From assembly GCA_904420435.1 (NCBI GenBank), contig CAJFVK010000004.1, positions 1-45,714 of the forward strand: DNA of 45,714 nucleotides, read 5' to 3'. Both the position numbers and the translations under genes were made by a program. Shown here in pieces: positions 1-8,272 of this stretch; the stretch's first letter is position 1, and each line of letters begins with the position of its first letter. The notes beneath the pieces are model-generated. The model saw nothing but the letters and a program-made list of their open reading frames with translations, was not told the origin of the DNA and searched no databases. The stretch comes from an uncultured Oscillospiraceae bacterium (GTDB lineage Bacteria > Bacillota > Clostridia > Oscillospirales > Oscillospiraceae).

Positions 1-2
1 CC

Positions 3-137
3 TACGCCATCGACCTGCGGTCCATGAGCCAGTCCCGCGGCTCCTTCACCTTCCACTTTGTCCGCTACGAGGAGTGCCCGCCCGCAGCCCAGGAGAAGGC
101 CATTGCCGAGGCCAAAGCCCTGGCCGAAGCGGAGTAA
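3..137 (+). CDS. fusA: Elongation factor G, C-terminal end (partial)
   Basis: Only the last 44 codons are in the window; the gene enters from the left edge. The translation contains YAIDLRSMSQSRGSF followed by FVRYEECP, matching the end of EF-G domain V, where most family members read YATDLRSMTQGRGSF and HYEEVP. EF-G is the cytoplasmic GTPase that drives ribosomal translocation and, with RRF, ribosome recycling. The tail is alanine/glutamate-rich (AEAKALAEAE). A strong terminator starts 12 bases after the stop. Whether this is the main EF-G or a paralogue cannot be told from the tail. The last 14 codons are repeated downstream at 318-359. Confidence 0.85.
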   Translation, partial: YAIDLRSMSQSRGSFTFHFVRYEECPPAAQEKAIAEAKALAEAE

Positions 138-148
138 CAAGCCATCAG

Positions 149-176
149 GAGCCCCCGGCCAGCCGGCCGGGGGCTC
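149..176 (+). terminator. Intrinsic terminator of fusA
   Basis: A perfect 12-base-pair GC stem (GAGCCCCCGGCC and its complement) with a 4-base loop, followed by CTTCC. The T-tract is weak, but the stem is very stable and the position, just after the stop codon, fits. An identical hairpin lies at 371-398. Confidence 0.7.
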
Positions 177-317
177 TTCCGCGAGAGGGACGGCAAAGAT
201 TCGGCGCGGGTGCGCCGCAAATTCGAAGCGGAGCGGAGAATTTCCGCAGGGCGGATTCATTCCGCCCGAGGATAAAAAATGCGGGGTCCCCACGGGATGC
301 AGAGCATCCTGTGGGGC

Positions 318-359
318 AAGGCCATTGCTGAAGCCAAAGCCCTGGCCGAAGCGGAGTAA
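318..359 (+). pseudogene. Orphan copy of the last 14 fusA codons
   Basis: Reads KAIAEAKALAEAE and stop in the fusA frame, but has no start codon or upstream coding sequence. It is part of the 84-base direct repeat. It is a gene remnant and not an expressed gene. Confidence 0.6.
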
Positions 360-536
360 CAAGCCATCAGGAGCCCCCGGCCAGCCGGCCGGGGGCTCTT
401 CGTTCGCCTTTGAAGCGGGCTCCCTCTCCTGCGCTCCTCTTTATAAAAATTCCATCTTTCTTGCACAAATTTTCTACCGCGTTTCTGGATCAGTTTCTCC
501 ATCTGGGACAAACCGTGCCTGAAACCCCAAAAATTC

Positions 537-565
537 TTGACAGTTCTCAGGATTTGGGGTATACT
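537..565 (+). promoter_or_regulatory. Sigma-A promoter of the ANTAR gene leader
   Basis: TTGACA (537-542), a 17-base spacer, and TATACT (560-565). This is one of the best promoter matches in the window. Initiation near 572 would give an RNA that reaches a terminator after only about 50 bases, so the downstream gene would need antitermination. Confidence 0.75.
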
Positions 566-579
566 GCGCCCATAGGCGA

Positions 580-625
580 GGACAAAGACGTTCCCTAAAG
601 CGGATCGTCTTTGTCCCTTTTTTTA
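580..625 (+). terminator. Leader terminator (attenuator) before the ANTAR gene
   Basis: GGACAAAGACG (580-590) pairs perfectly with CGTCTTTGTCC (606-616) around a 15-base loop and is followed by CTTTTTTTATT. It sits between a consensus promoter and the ANTAR regulator gene. Leaders of genes controlled by ANTAR proteins have such terminators, so autoregulation is a reasonable inference. I cannot identify the two-hexaloop ANTAR RNA motif with certainty. Confidence 0.7.
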
Positions 626-776
626 TTCGTCCACCGTTCGGCTGGTCCGTGGAACTCCCCCAGGCCCCTCGATATCAGACCCGGGGGAGATGCGGCGCCC
701 CGGCGGAGGGCAGGAGCCGGAAGGCCGCTCCCGCTTCACGGCCAGCCGCTATCAACCGCCAGAGGAGGAGAGGAAA

Positions 777-1313
777 ATGGAGCCAATCATTCTGGCACTC
801 CAGCGGGAGAGAAGCTGCTGGAAAGCAAAAGAAATCCTGGAGAGCTCCGGAACCGCCCTCTGCCTGATCTGCCGCTCCGCCGACCAGGTGCGCCGGACGG
901 CCCGCCGGCTCCGCGTTTCCGCGGTCGTCTGCGGGTACAAGCTGGGGGACCAGCCGGCGGAGGCCCTGTTTGAGGACCTGCCCGCCTTCTGCTCCATGCT
1001 GGTGCTGGCGCCCCAGAACCTGCTGGATCAGATGGAAAACGACGGCATCGCCCGGCTCCCCATCCCGGTTTCCCGGCGGGATCTGATCGCCTCTGTCCAG
1101 ATGCTCCTCCAGATGGAGCGCCGCCCGGCGCCTGCCGCTCCCAGCCGGCGTCCGCCGGAGGAGCAGGCGGTGATCGACCAGGCCAAGCAGCTGCTGATGG
1201 ACCGCAGCGGCATGACAGAGGGCCAGGCCCACCGGTTTCTCCAGAAGTCCAGTATGGATCGCGGGGTTTCCCTGCTCCAGACCGCCCGTCTGGTCCTGGA
1301 CAGCGGCGATTAG
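777..1313 (+). CDS. ANTAR-domain transcription antiterminator
   Basis: A 178-residue protein with a receiver-like N-terminal domain (about 1-110) and a C-terminal ANTAR RNA-binding helix bundle (about 125-175, containing IDQAKQLLMDRSGMTEGQAH). The start is the ATG at 777, preceded by AGAGGAGGAGAGG; an in-frame reading upstream has no ribosome site. The receiver domain looks degenerate: where a phosphorylatable aspartate is expected the protein reads VVCGYKL, so control may be by ligand or partner instead of phosphorylation. ANTAR proteins prevent termination in mRNA leaders, often of nitrogen-assimilation genes; in Clostridia such genes are often next to glnA, which is not visible here. The adjacent leader terminator at 580-625 suggests it acts on its own gene. 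Confidence 0.8.
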   Translation: MEPIILALQRERSCWKAKEILESSGTALCLICRSADQVRRTARRLRVSAVVCGYKLGDQPAEALFEDLPAFCSMLVLAPQNLLDQMENDGIARLPIPVSRRDLIASVQMLLQMERRPAPAAPSRRPPEEQAVIDQAKQLLMDRSGMTEGQAHRFLQKSSMDRGVSLLQTARLVLDSGD

Positions 1314-1344
1314 GCCGGACAGCCCCACGGCAAACAAACAGACG

Positions 1345-1373
1345 GCCCGGCGATGGATGTTCCATCGCCGGGC
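1345..1373. terminator. Bidirectional terminator between ANTAR gene and argF
   Basis: A 13-base-pair stem, GCCCGGCGATGGA with its perfect complement around a TGT loop. It is followed on the plus strand by TGTTTCTTTTTC. It lies between two convergent genes and can serve both, although the T-tract is clear only for the plus strand. Confidence 0.75.
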
Positions 1374-1400
1374 TGTTTCTTTTTCTCGCTCCCCGTCCTT

Positions 1401-2312
1401 TTACTTCATCAGCAGGGCCATGACCGCCTTCTGGGCGTGGAGGCGGTTCTCCGCCTCGTCGAAGATCTCCCCCGCGTGGGCCTCAAAGACCGCCTCGGTG
1501 ATCTCCTCCCCCCGGTGGGCGGGCAAGCAGTGCTGAACCATGCAGTCGCCGTGGGCCACGGAGAGCAGCTCGTCGTTCACCTGGTAGCCGACGAAGGCGC
1601 GCTCCCGCTCCGCCTTCTCCTGCTCCTGGCCCATGGAGGCCCACACGTCCGTGAAGATCACATCCGCGTCCCTGGCCGCCTCCGCAGGGACGTCGGTGAG
1701 GGTAAATTTGGCGTCGGTGACCGTCTTGGCAAAGACCAGCACATCCTGGTGAGGCTGGTAGGCCTTGGGGCAGGCCACGGACACATCCATGCCGCACTTG
1801 AGACCGCCCACGATGATGGAGTTGGCCATGTTGTTGCCGTCGCCGATGTAGCAGATCTTCAGCCCCTCCAGCTTGGCCTTGTGCTCCCGAATGGTCATCA
1901 GGTCCGCCAGCACCTGGCAGGGGTGGCAGAAGTCCGTGAGACCGTTGATCACAGGGATGGAGCCGTATTTGGCCAGGTCCTCCACCTCCTGCTGCTCGAA
2001 GGTCCGGATCATGATGCCGTCGCAGTAGCGGCTGAGCACCCGGGCGGTGTCCTGGACCGGCTCCCCCCGGCCGATCTGGCTGACCGCGTTGGAGAGGAAC
2101 AGGGCGTGGCCACCCAGCTGGTACATGCCCACCTCAAAGGACACCCGGGTCCGGGTGGAGTTCTTGGAGAAGATCATGGCCAGGGTCTTGCCCTTGAGCA
2201 CCTCGTGGGGAATGCCGTGCTTCTGGTCGTATTTCAGCTGGTCCGCCAGGTCCAGGATCTCGTAGATCTCCTCCCGGCTCAGGTCCAGCAGCTTCAAAAG
2301 ATGTTTCTGCAT
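1401..2312 (-). CDS. argF: Ornithine carbamoyltransferase
   Basis: Transfers the carbamoyl group of carbamoyl phosphate to ornithine, giving citrulline. At 303 residues it has the usual length. The carbamoyl-phosphate loop STRTR is at 52-56, HPCQ at 130-133, the ornithine-binding DVWASMG at about 222-228 and the catalytic HCLPAHRG at 261-268. This set separates it from aspartate carbamoyltransferase (see pyrB in the same window). The ATG is preceded by AAAGGAG. It is the last gene of the arg operon, 25 bases after argD, and ends before a bidirectional terminator. It could in principle serve the catabolic arginine deiminase route, but the biosynthetic neighbours argue for an anabolic role. Confidence 0.96.
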   Translation of the reverse strand: MQKHLLKLLDLSREEIYEILDLADQLKYDQKHGIPHEVLKGKTLAMIFSKNSTRTRVSFEVGMYQLGGHALFLSNAVSQIGRGEPVQDTARVLSRYCDGIMIRTFEQQEVEDLAKYGSIPVINGLTDFCHPCQVLADLMTIREHKAKLEGLKICYIGDGNNMANSIIVGGLKCGMDVSVACPKAYQPHQDVLVFAKTVTDAKFTLTDVPAEAARDADVIFTDVWASMGQEQEKAERERAFVGYQVNDELLSVAHGDCMVQHCLPAHRGEEITEAVFEAHAGEIFDEAENRLHAQKAVMALLMK

Positions 2313-2337
2313 CGTCGTTTCTCCTTTATTTCCGGCG

Positions 2338-3522
2338 TTACGCCATGACTTTCTTCATGATGGCCAGGCCCCTGTCCATCTCCTCCCGGCTGATCACCAG
2401 GGGCGGCAGCAGCCGCAGGGTGTCGCTGCCGGCGGTGAGGGTCAGGAGGCCCTCCGCCATCAGCTTATCCTTCAGCTCCGTGTGCTTCATCCCCTGGACG
2501 CCCACGCCGAGCATCAGACCCATGCCCCGGACGCCGGACACATAGGGGCTGCCCAGCGCCTCAATGCCCCGGCGCAGGTACTCCCCCTTCTCCCGGACCT
2601 CCTGGAGGAAGGCCGGGGTCATGGTATCCAGCACCACATTGGCCGCCGCGGCGGCCATGGGGTTGCCGCCGAAGGTGGAGCCGTGGGTGCCTGCCCCCAG
2701 GACGTTCCGGCACTTCCCGTTGGCCATGAAGCCGCCGAAGGGCAGCCCGCCGGCGATCCCCTTGGCAAAGGTCACCACGTCCGGCTCCACGCCGAACTGC
2801 TGATAGGCGAAGAGGCTCCCCGTCCGGCCCACGCCGGTCTGGACCTCGTCGATCAGCAGCAGCCAGTCCCGCTCCGCGCAGAGCTTCGCCACCGCCTGGA
2901 CGTAGTCCTTCTGGAGGGGATTCACGCCCCCCTCCCCCTGGATCAGCTCCATCATCACCGCGCACACATCGTCTCCCGCCGCGCTGAGGAGGGAGTCCAT
3001 GTCGTTGGCGTCGGCGTACCGGAAGCCCTCGGTGAAGGGGAAAAAGTACTCGTGGAAGTGGTCCTGGCCGGTGGCCTTCAGGGTGGTGATGGTGCGGCCG
3101 TGGAAGGAATTTTTCAGGGTAATGACCGTGGCCCGGCCCTGGCCGTACTTGTCAAAGGAGTACTTCCGGGCCAGCTTGATCATGCCCTCGTTGGCCTCGG
3201 CCCCGGAGTTTCCGAAGAACACGCCGGACATCCCCGCGGCGGGCACCAGCTTGGCGGCCAGGCGGACGTAGGGCTCGGTGTAAAAGAGGTTGGAGATGTG
3301 CCCCACCTTCATGGCCTGGTCATAGATGGCCTTGGCCCATTGCTCATTGGCGTAGCCCAGGGAGCACACGCCGATACCGGAGGTGAAGTCCACATACTCC
3401 TTTCCCTCCGTGTCCCAGAGGGTCGCCCCTTTTCCGTGGTCGATGGCCACCGGGTTGCGGCCGTAGGTCTGGAGGACGTACTGCTCGTCCAGAGCCTTGA
3501 TTTCCATAAAATGCATCGTCAT
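2338..3522 (-). CDS. argD: Acetylornithine aminotransferase
   Basis: A PLP-dependent class III aminotransferase of 394 residues. It converts N-acetylglutamate semialdehyde and glutamate to N-acetylornithine. FFGNSGAEANE (about 102-112) binds the cofactor phosphate, DEVQTGVGRTG is at 225-235, and the Schiff-base lysine is K254 in TFAKGIAGG. Two ATGs are close together at the start (3522 and 3516), and both lie within reach of GGAAAGGAAG. It lies between argB and argF with short gaps, consistent with one mRNA. The family overlaps with succinyl-diaminopimelate and ornithine aminotransferases; the operon context makes ArgD the best call. Confidence 0.95.
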   Translation of the reverse strand: MTMHFMEIKALDEQYVLQTYGRNPVAIDHGKGATLWDTEGKEYVDFTSGIGVCSLGYANEQWAKAIYDQAMKVGHISNLFYTEPYVRLAAKLVPAAGMSGVFFGNSGAEANEGMIKLARKYSFDKYGQGRATVITLKNSFHGRTITTLKATGQDHFHEYFFPFTEGFRYADANDMDSLLSAAGDDVCAVMMELIQGEGGVNPLQKDYVQAVAKLCAERDWLLLIDEVQTGVGRTGSLFAYQQFGVEPDVVTFAKGIAGGLPFGGFMANGKCRNVLGAGTHGSTFGGNPMAAAAANVVLDTMTPAFLQEVREKGEYLRRGIEALGSPYVSGVRGMGLMLGVGVQGMKHTELKDKLMAEGLLTLTAGSDTLRLLPPLVISREEMDRGLAIMKKVMA

Positions 3523-3561
3523 CTTCCTTTCCAGTCCAGATGTGGGTCAGGTCCCGTGTGT

Positions 3562-4425
3562 TTACCAGATCATGGTGCCGATGCCCGCGTGGGACAGCAC
3601 CTCGATCAGAATGGAGTGGGGAATGCGGCCGTCCAGGATGTGGGTGCGGCGCACGCCGCTGCGCACCGCCTCCACGCAGCAGTCGATCTTGGGGATCATG
3701 CCCCCGGCGATGACCCCCTCCTTCACCAGGGGCGGCACATCGGAGGGGTGGATCCGGGAGATCAAGGTGCTCTCGTCGTTCCGGTCCCGGAGCAGGCCCC
3801 GGACGTCCGTCAGCAAAATCAGCTTCTCCGCCCCCAGGGCGATGGCGATCTTGGCGGCGGCGGTGTCGGCGTTGATGTTGTAGCTGACCTCCGCGTCCAC
3901 CCCCTGGGCCACGGTGGAGATCACCGGGATGGAGCCGCTCTGGATGGTGTCCTGGATGGGCTTGGGGTCCACGGACACGATCTCCCCCACCAGGCCGTAG
4001 TCCACCCCGTCCTCCAGGCGGCGCTTGGCCTTCAGCATCCCGCCGTCCAGGCCGCACAGGCCCACGGCGCTGCCGCCGGAGCGGTTGAGGGTGGCCACCA
4101 GGTCCTTGTTCACCTTGCCGCACAGGACCATCTGCACAATGTCCATGGTCTCCTCGTCGGTGTAGCGCAGGCCGTTGACAAACCGGCTCTCCTTGCCCAC
4201 CTTCTTGAGCATCTGGCTGATCTCCGGCCCGCCGCCGTGGACCACCACCACGTTGATGCCCACCAACTTCAGAAGGATGATGTCGCTGATGACCGCCTTG
4301 CGCAGCTCCTGGGACACCATGGCGTTGCCGCCGTATTTCACCACGACGGTCTTCTTATTGTACTCCTGGATATAGGGCAGGGCCTCCACCAGCACCTGCG
4401 CCCGGTCGAAATGGGACAGCTCCAC
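3562..4425 (-). CDS. argB: Acetylglutamate kinase
   Basis: Phosphorylates N-acetylglutamate, the second step of arginine synthesis and usually the step inhibited by arginine in organisms with the acetyl cycle. The amino-acid-kinase fold is shown by VVKYGGNAM (about 28-36) and HGGGPEIS (63-70). The length is 287 residues. There are two GTG candidates at 4431 and 4425. I prefer 4425 because the AGG of the ribosome site is then nine bases away, against three for 4431. A 243-base gap with the hairpin repeat separates it from argJ, so expression may drop at this point in the operon. Confidence 0.95.
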   Translation of the reverse strand: MELSHFDRAQVLVEALPYIQEYNKKTVVVKYGGNAMVSQELRKAVISDIILLKLVGINVVVVHGGGPEISQMLKKVGKESRFVNGLRYTDEETMDIVQMVLCGKVNKDLVATLNRSGGSAVGLCGLDGGMLKAKRRLEDGVDYGLVGEIVSVDPKPIQDTIQSGSIPVISTVAQGVDAEVSYNINADTAAAKIAIALGAEKLILLTDVRGLLRDRNDESTLISRIHPSDVPPLVKEGVIAGGMIPKIDCCVEAVRSGVRRTHILDGRIPHSILIEVLSHAGIGTMIW

Positions 4426-4431
4426 AGTCAC

Positions 4432-4668
4432 TCACCTCGTCTTTTCATATTCCGTCGAAAGCCCGCCCCGGGAAAGGGGCCAGGGGAAACCGCTGGTTTC
4501 CCCGGTTGATTTGCCTGCGGCAAATCAAGAAAAGGAATCATTTTTGTCAGGACATGTGCCTGACAAAAATTCCCCGACCCGCGCGCCCCAAACCGGGGGC
4601 GCGCACGCCAGTCCGCAGACTGGTGCGGGGGTTCCTCAAGGGGGAGCCTGCTCCCCCTTGAAAACCCG
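4432..4668. repeat. Hairpin-rich intergenic repeat, copy A (argJ-argB)
   Basis: Five consecutive inverted repeats fill this gap: GGGGAAACC (4483-4503), GATTTGCC (4508-4526), TTTTTGTCAG (4541-4569), GCGCGCCCC (4581-4604) and CCAGTC (4608-4623), then CAAGGGGGAGC at 4637-4660. The block 4502-4612 is a near-identical 111-base copy of 8435-8545 between argH and argG. No ORF is conserved in it. It resembles a non-coding mobile or REP-like element, and in mRNA it would form a string of stem-loops. Confidence 0.8.
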
Positions 4669-5895
4669 TTAGGTCCTGTAGTCCCCGTTGATCTTGATGT
4701 AGTCGTAGGTGATGTCGCAGCCCCAGCAGGTGCACACGCCATCCCCCTCCGCCATCTGAATGTTGATCTCCACCTCATCCTGGGAGAGGATCTTCTTGGC
4801 CAGGTCCTCGTCAAAGGGCAGGCCCCGTCCCTTCCCGCACACGGCGATCTCCCCGGCGGAGGAGGCGAAGGAAACGTCCACCTGGTCCGGGTCAAACTGC
4901 TCCCCGCTGTAGCCCATGGCGCACAGCACCCGGCCCCAGTTGGCGTCGCAGCCGAAGATAGCCGCCTTGGTCAGGGTGGAGGAGATGACGCTCTTGGCGA
5001 TGGTTTCCGCCTGGGCCTCGTCCCTGGCGCCGGAAACAGTGCAGGTGATCAGGTGCCTGGCCCCCTCCCCGTCCTTGGCCATCATCCGGGCCAGCCGGGT
5101 GCACAGCTCCTTCAGCGCCGTTACAAAGGTCTCGTAGTCCCCGTCCTTATCGGTGATCTCCCGGTTGCCCGCCAAGCCGCTGGCCAGCACCAGGCAGGTG
5201 TCGTTGGTGGAGGTGTCCCCGTCCACGCTGATGCGGTTGAAGCTGACCTTCGCCGTCTCCAGCAAGGCCTCCCGGATCATCTCCGGGGAGATGGCGCAGT
5301 CGGTGGTGATAAAGCAGAGCATGGTGCCCATGTTGGGGTGGATCATGCCGCTGCCCTTGGCGATGCCGCCCATGGTCACGGTCTTCCCGTCCACGGTGGT
5401 CTCCACCGCCACCTCCTTTTTCACCGTGTCAGTGGTCATGATGGCGTGGGCCGCCGCGTCGCTGGCGGCCTCGCTGTGCTCCAGCAGGTCGTACAGCTGG
5501 GGAACGCCCTCCTCAATCACGGAGATCCGCAGGGTCTGGCCGATGACGCCGGTGGACGCCACCAGCACCTCCTCCGGCCGGCAGCCGATGGCCTTGGCCG
5601 CCGCGGCGCACATCCGCTCCGCGTTCTCCTCCCCCTGGGGGGCGCAGGCATTGGCATTGCCGCTGTTGACGATGACGGCCCGGGCCCGGCCGTCGGCCAG
5701 GTGGGCCCTGGACACGTGGATGGGCGCCGCCTTCACCACGTTGGTGGTGAACACCGCGGCGGCGGCGCAGTCCTGGTCGGCCACAATCATCGCCAGGTCC
5801 TTCTTCTCCGGGTTGTGGGTCTTGACGCCCACATGGATCCCGGCCGCCCGGAACCCCTTGGCGGCGCACACGCCGCCGGATACAGTTTTCAGCAT
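4669..5895 (-). CDS. argJ: Bifunctional glutamate N-acetyltransferase / ornithine acetyltransferase
   Basis: Transfers acetyl from N-acetylornithine back to glutamate, closing the acetyl cycle; the bifunctional form can also use acetyl-CoA. The precursor is cleaved by itself before a conserved threonine: here the motif is KGSGMIHPNMGTML, so the new N-terminus should be Thr191. The start chosen is the ATG at 5895, with GGAGGAG 11 bases upstream; an in-frame ATG at 5931 would add 12 residues with no ribosome site and overlap argC. The length is 408 residues. No argA or argE is seen, which fits a cyclic pathway. Whether it is mono- or bifunctional cannot be read from the sequence. Confidence 0.95.
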   Translation of the reverse strand: MLKTVSGGVCAAKGFRAAGIHVGVKTHNPEKKDLAMIVADQDCAAAAVFTTNVVKAAPIHVSRAHLADGRARAVIVNSGNANACAPQGEENAERMCAAAAKAIGCRPEEVLVASTGVIGQTLRISVIEEGVPQLYDLLEHSEAASDAAAHAIMTTDTVKKEVAVETTVDGKTVTMGGIAKGSGMIHPNMGTMLCFITTDCAISPEMIREALLETAKVSFNRISVDGDTSTNDTCLVLASGLAGNREITDKDGDYETFVTALKELCTRLARMMAKDGEGARHLITCTVSGARDEAQAETIAKSVISSTLTKAAIFGCDANWGRVLCAMGYSGEQFDPDQVDVSFASSAGEIAVCGKGRGLPFDEDLAKKILSQDEVEINIQMAEGDGVCTCWGCDITYDYIKINGDYRT

Positions 5896-5927
5896 ACGCA
5901 AGTTTCTCCTCCCGAAGGGCCGGCGGC

Positions 5928-6893
5928 TCACCGCAGGCCCTCTGTTTCTTCCAGTCCCAGCATCAGATTCATATTCTGGACCGCCGCGCCGCTGGCTCCC
6001 TTGCCCAGGTTGTCAAAGAGGGCTGTGATGGTAAAGGCCTCGTCATTGCCCGCCACGAGCAGGGCCAGGTCGTTGTCCCCGGCCTTGGCGCCGCCGTAGA
6101 ACTTGGAGGCGGCGTCGATGCCGCCCTCCGGGTCCGTGGGGTCCCCGGCCACATAGACCAGCCGTTTCCCGTCGCAGGTCCCATAGTAATCCGCCAGAGC
6201 CTGCCACACCTGATGGAGGTTCGTCACCCCCCGCAGCTGATTTCTGTGCAGGGGCACGGTGGTGGCCATGCCCTTGTAGTAGTCGTCCACAATAGGGCTG
6301 AAAACCGGTGGACTTGCCAGATCGCAGATCTTCTGCATCTCCGGCAGATGCTTATGGTTCTGCATCACGCCGTAAATCCCCGGGCTGCCCATGGCCTCGG
6401 TCTTGTCCGCTCCCTCATACTGGGCGATCATTTTCTTGCCGCCTCCGGAGTAGCCGGTGAGGGAGAAACAGCTGAGGGCCGCATCCCTCGGCAGGAGTCC
6501 CATCGCCACCAGGGGGTAGACGATGCTGATAAACCCGGTAGCGTGGCAGCCGGGATTGGCCACAAACCGGGCCGCCGCGATGGCCTCCCGCTGGCCCTCT
6601 TTCAGCTCCGGAAAGCCGTAGACCCAGCCCGGGGCCGTCCGGTGGGCGGTGGAGGCGTCGATCACCCGGGTGCGGGGATTTTCGATCATGGCCACCGCCT
6701 CCCGGGCCGCCCCATCCGGCAGGCACAGGAACACCAGGTCCGCCTGGTTGAGGAACTTCTTCCGCTCCGACGGATCCTTCCGCTTGTCCTCGTCGATGAG
6801 CAGCAGCTCGATATCTCCGCGCCCCCCCAGGCGCTCGTAGATCTGCAGCCCGGTGGTGCCCTCTTTTCCGTCGATGTAGACCTTTGGCTTCAT
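5928..6893 (-). CDS. argC: N-acetyl-gamma-glutamyl-phosphate reductase (short type 2 form)
   Basis: NADPH-dependent reduction of N-acetylglutamyl phosphate to the semialdehyde. The protein has 321 residues, the compact type 2 AGPR form and not the 340-350-residue common form. EGTTGLQIYERL (11-22) is the nucleotide-binding start and the catalytic cysteine is C116 in NPGCHATG. The ATG (6893-6891) overlaps the argH stop as ATGA, indicating translational coupling. The type 2 form is known mainly from some proteobacteria and Firmicutes. Confidence 0.94.
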   Translation of the reverse strand: MKPKVYIDGKEGTTGLQIYERLGGRGDIELLLIDEDKRKDPSERKKFLNQADLVFLCLPDGAAREAVAMIENPRTRVIDASTAHRTAPGWVYGFPELKEGQREAIAAARFVANPGCHATGFISIVYPLVAMGLLPRDAALSCFSLTGYSGGGKKMIAQYEGADKTEAMGSPGIYGVMQNHKHLPEMQKICDLASPPVFSPIVDDYYKGMATTVPLHRNQLRGVTNLHQVWQALADYYGTCDGKRLVYVAGDPTDPEGGIDAASKFYGGAKAGDNDLALLVAGNDEAFTITALFDNLGKGASGAAVQNMNLMLGLEETEGLR

Positions 6894-8272
6894 GCTTGAT
6901 GCTCCTTGATAAATTCCTCCAGCTCCCGGATCTGCCGGCTGGTTTCCTCCACCGCCGGGCCGCCGTAGCTGCTCCGCAGGGCCATGCAGTTCTCCAGCTT
7001 CAGCGCCTCGTACACGTCCTCGCCAAAGAGGGGCGACACCTCCCGCAGCTCCACGAGGGTCAGTTCCTCCAGGGTCCTGCCCTGGGCGGCGCACTGGGCC
7101 ACCAGCCTGCCGGTGACGGTGTAGGCGTCCCGGAAGGGCATCCCCTTCTTGGTGAGGTAGTCGGCGCAGTCGGTGGCGTTGATGAAGCCCCGGCCCGCGG
7201 CGGCGCGCATGTTCTCCGGCAAGACCTTCATGGTCCGCAGCATCCCGGCGAACACCGGCAGGCACATCTTCACCGTGTCCACCGCGTCGAACACCGGCTC
7301 CTTGTCCTCCTGCATATCCTTGTTGTAGGCCAGGGGCAGGCCCTTCATGGCCGTCAGCAGGCTCATCAGGTCCCCGTAGACCCGGCCGGTCTTGCCCCGG
7401 ACCAGCTCTGCCACATCCGGGTTCTTCTTCTGGGGCATGATGCTGGAGCCGGTGGAATAGCCGTCGTCCAGCTCGATGAACTTAAACTCCCAGCTGCACC
7501 AGAGGATAATCTCCTCGGAGAAGCGGCTCAGGTGCATCATCAGGGTGGAGAGGGCCGAGAGCAGCTCGATGGCGTAATCCCGGTCGCTGACCCCGTCCAG
7601 GCTGTTGCCCATGGGCCGGTCAAAACCCAGGGCCCTGGCGGTTTCCCACCGGTCGATGGGGTAGGTGGTCCCCGCCAGGGCGCCGGAGCCCAGGGGGCAC
7701 TCGTTCATCCGCCGCCCGCAGTCCTCCAGGCGCCCCACGTCCCGGCAGAGCATGGCGCCATAGGCCAGCAGGTGCTGGGCAAAGGAGATGGGCTGGGCCC
7801 GCTGGAGATGGGTGTAGCCGGGCATCACCGTGTTCTGGTGCTGCCTGGCCTGCTCCAGGATGGCCCCCTGGAGATCCAGGATCTCCCCCTTGATGGCGGC
7901 GATCTCGTGGCGCAGATAGAGCCGCAGGTCTACCGCCACCTGGTCGTTCCGGCTGCGGGCGGTGTGGAGGCGCTTGCCCGCGTCGCCGATCTTGGCGGTC
8001 AGGAGGGTTTCCACATTCATGTGGATGTCCTCGTTATCGCTGGTGAGCTCCGCTCTGCCGGACTCTATGTCCGCGAGCACCTCCCTAAGCCCCTTGTCGA
8101 TGGCCGCGGCGTCCTCCGGGGAGATGATGCCCCGGTGGCCCAGCATGGCCGCGTGGGCCAGGGAACCCATGATATCCTCCTTGTACATCCGGCCGTCGAA
8201 CTGGATGGAGGAGTTGAAGTCGTTTACTAAGGAATCGGTCTCCTTCTGAAACCGTCCGCCCCATAGCTTCAT
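6890..8272 (-). CDS. argH: Argininosuccinate lyase
   Basis: Splits argininosuccinate into arginine and fumarate, the last step. At 460 residues it has the usual length. The fumarase/ASL signature GSSIMPQKKNPD is at 275-286, TARSRNDQ at 104-111 and the catalytic-histidine region GYTHLQRAQP at 152-161. The ATG at 8272 has GGAGAG upstream. It is separated from argG by 440 bases of hairpin repeats but is coupled by a 4-base overlap to argC. Placing argG and argH first in the operon is unusual but not unique. Confidence 0.96.
   Translation of the reverse strand: MKLWGGRFQKETDSLVNDFNSSIQFDGRMYKEDIMGSLAHAAMLGHRGIISPEDAAAIDKGLREVLADIESGRAELTSDNEDIHMNVETLLTAKIGDAGKRLHTARSRNDQVAVDLRLYLRHEIAAIKGEILDLQGAILEQARQHQNTVMPGYTHLQRAQPISFAQHLLAYGAMLCRDVGRLEDCGRRMNECPLGSGALAGTTYPIDRWETARALGFDRPMGNSLDGVSDRDYAIELLSALSTLMMHLSRFSEEIILWCSWEFKFIELDDGYSTGSSIMPQKKNPDVAELVRGKTGRVYGDLMSLLTAMKGLPLAYNKDMQEDKEPVFDAVDTVKMCLPVFAGMLRTMKVLPENMRAAAGRGFINATDCADYLTKKGMPFRDAYTVTGRLVAQCAAQGRTLEELTLVELREVSPLFGEDVYEALKLENCMALRSSYGGPAVEETSRQIRELEEFIKEHQA

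Larger units (their letters stand above)
96..401 (+). repeat. 84-bp direct repeat of the fusA tail plus terminator
   Basis: Bases 96-179 and 318-401 are direct copies, offset by 222 bases. The copied block holds the last 14 fusA codons, the stop and the whole terminator. I see two differences, both third-position and synonymous in the fusA frame (GCC to GCT, GAG to GAA). The 138 bases between the copies carry several inverted repeats, including CCCCACGGGATGC / GCATCCTGTGGGG near 287-315. The layout looks like an insertion that restored the 3' end of its target gene, or a local tandem duplication. Confidence 0.8.
402..776. other. Intergenic region before the ANTAR gene
   Basis: No gene is seen here. 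It holds a consensus promoter (537-565) and an intrinsic terminator (580-625), followed by about 150 GC-rich bases up to the ANTAR start codon. Bases 402-536 show nothing recognisable. Confidence 0.6.

Noticed and set aside
2482..4509. Long plus-strand open frame of 675 codons opposite argD and argB
   Set aside because: It is antisense to two well-supported genes. Its His/Val/Gly/Leu-rich composition is the usual shadow of high-GC coding on the other strand, and there is no ribosome site.
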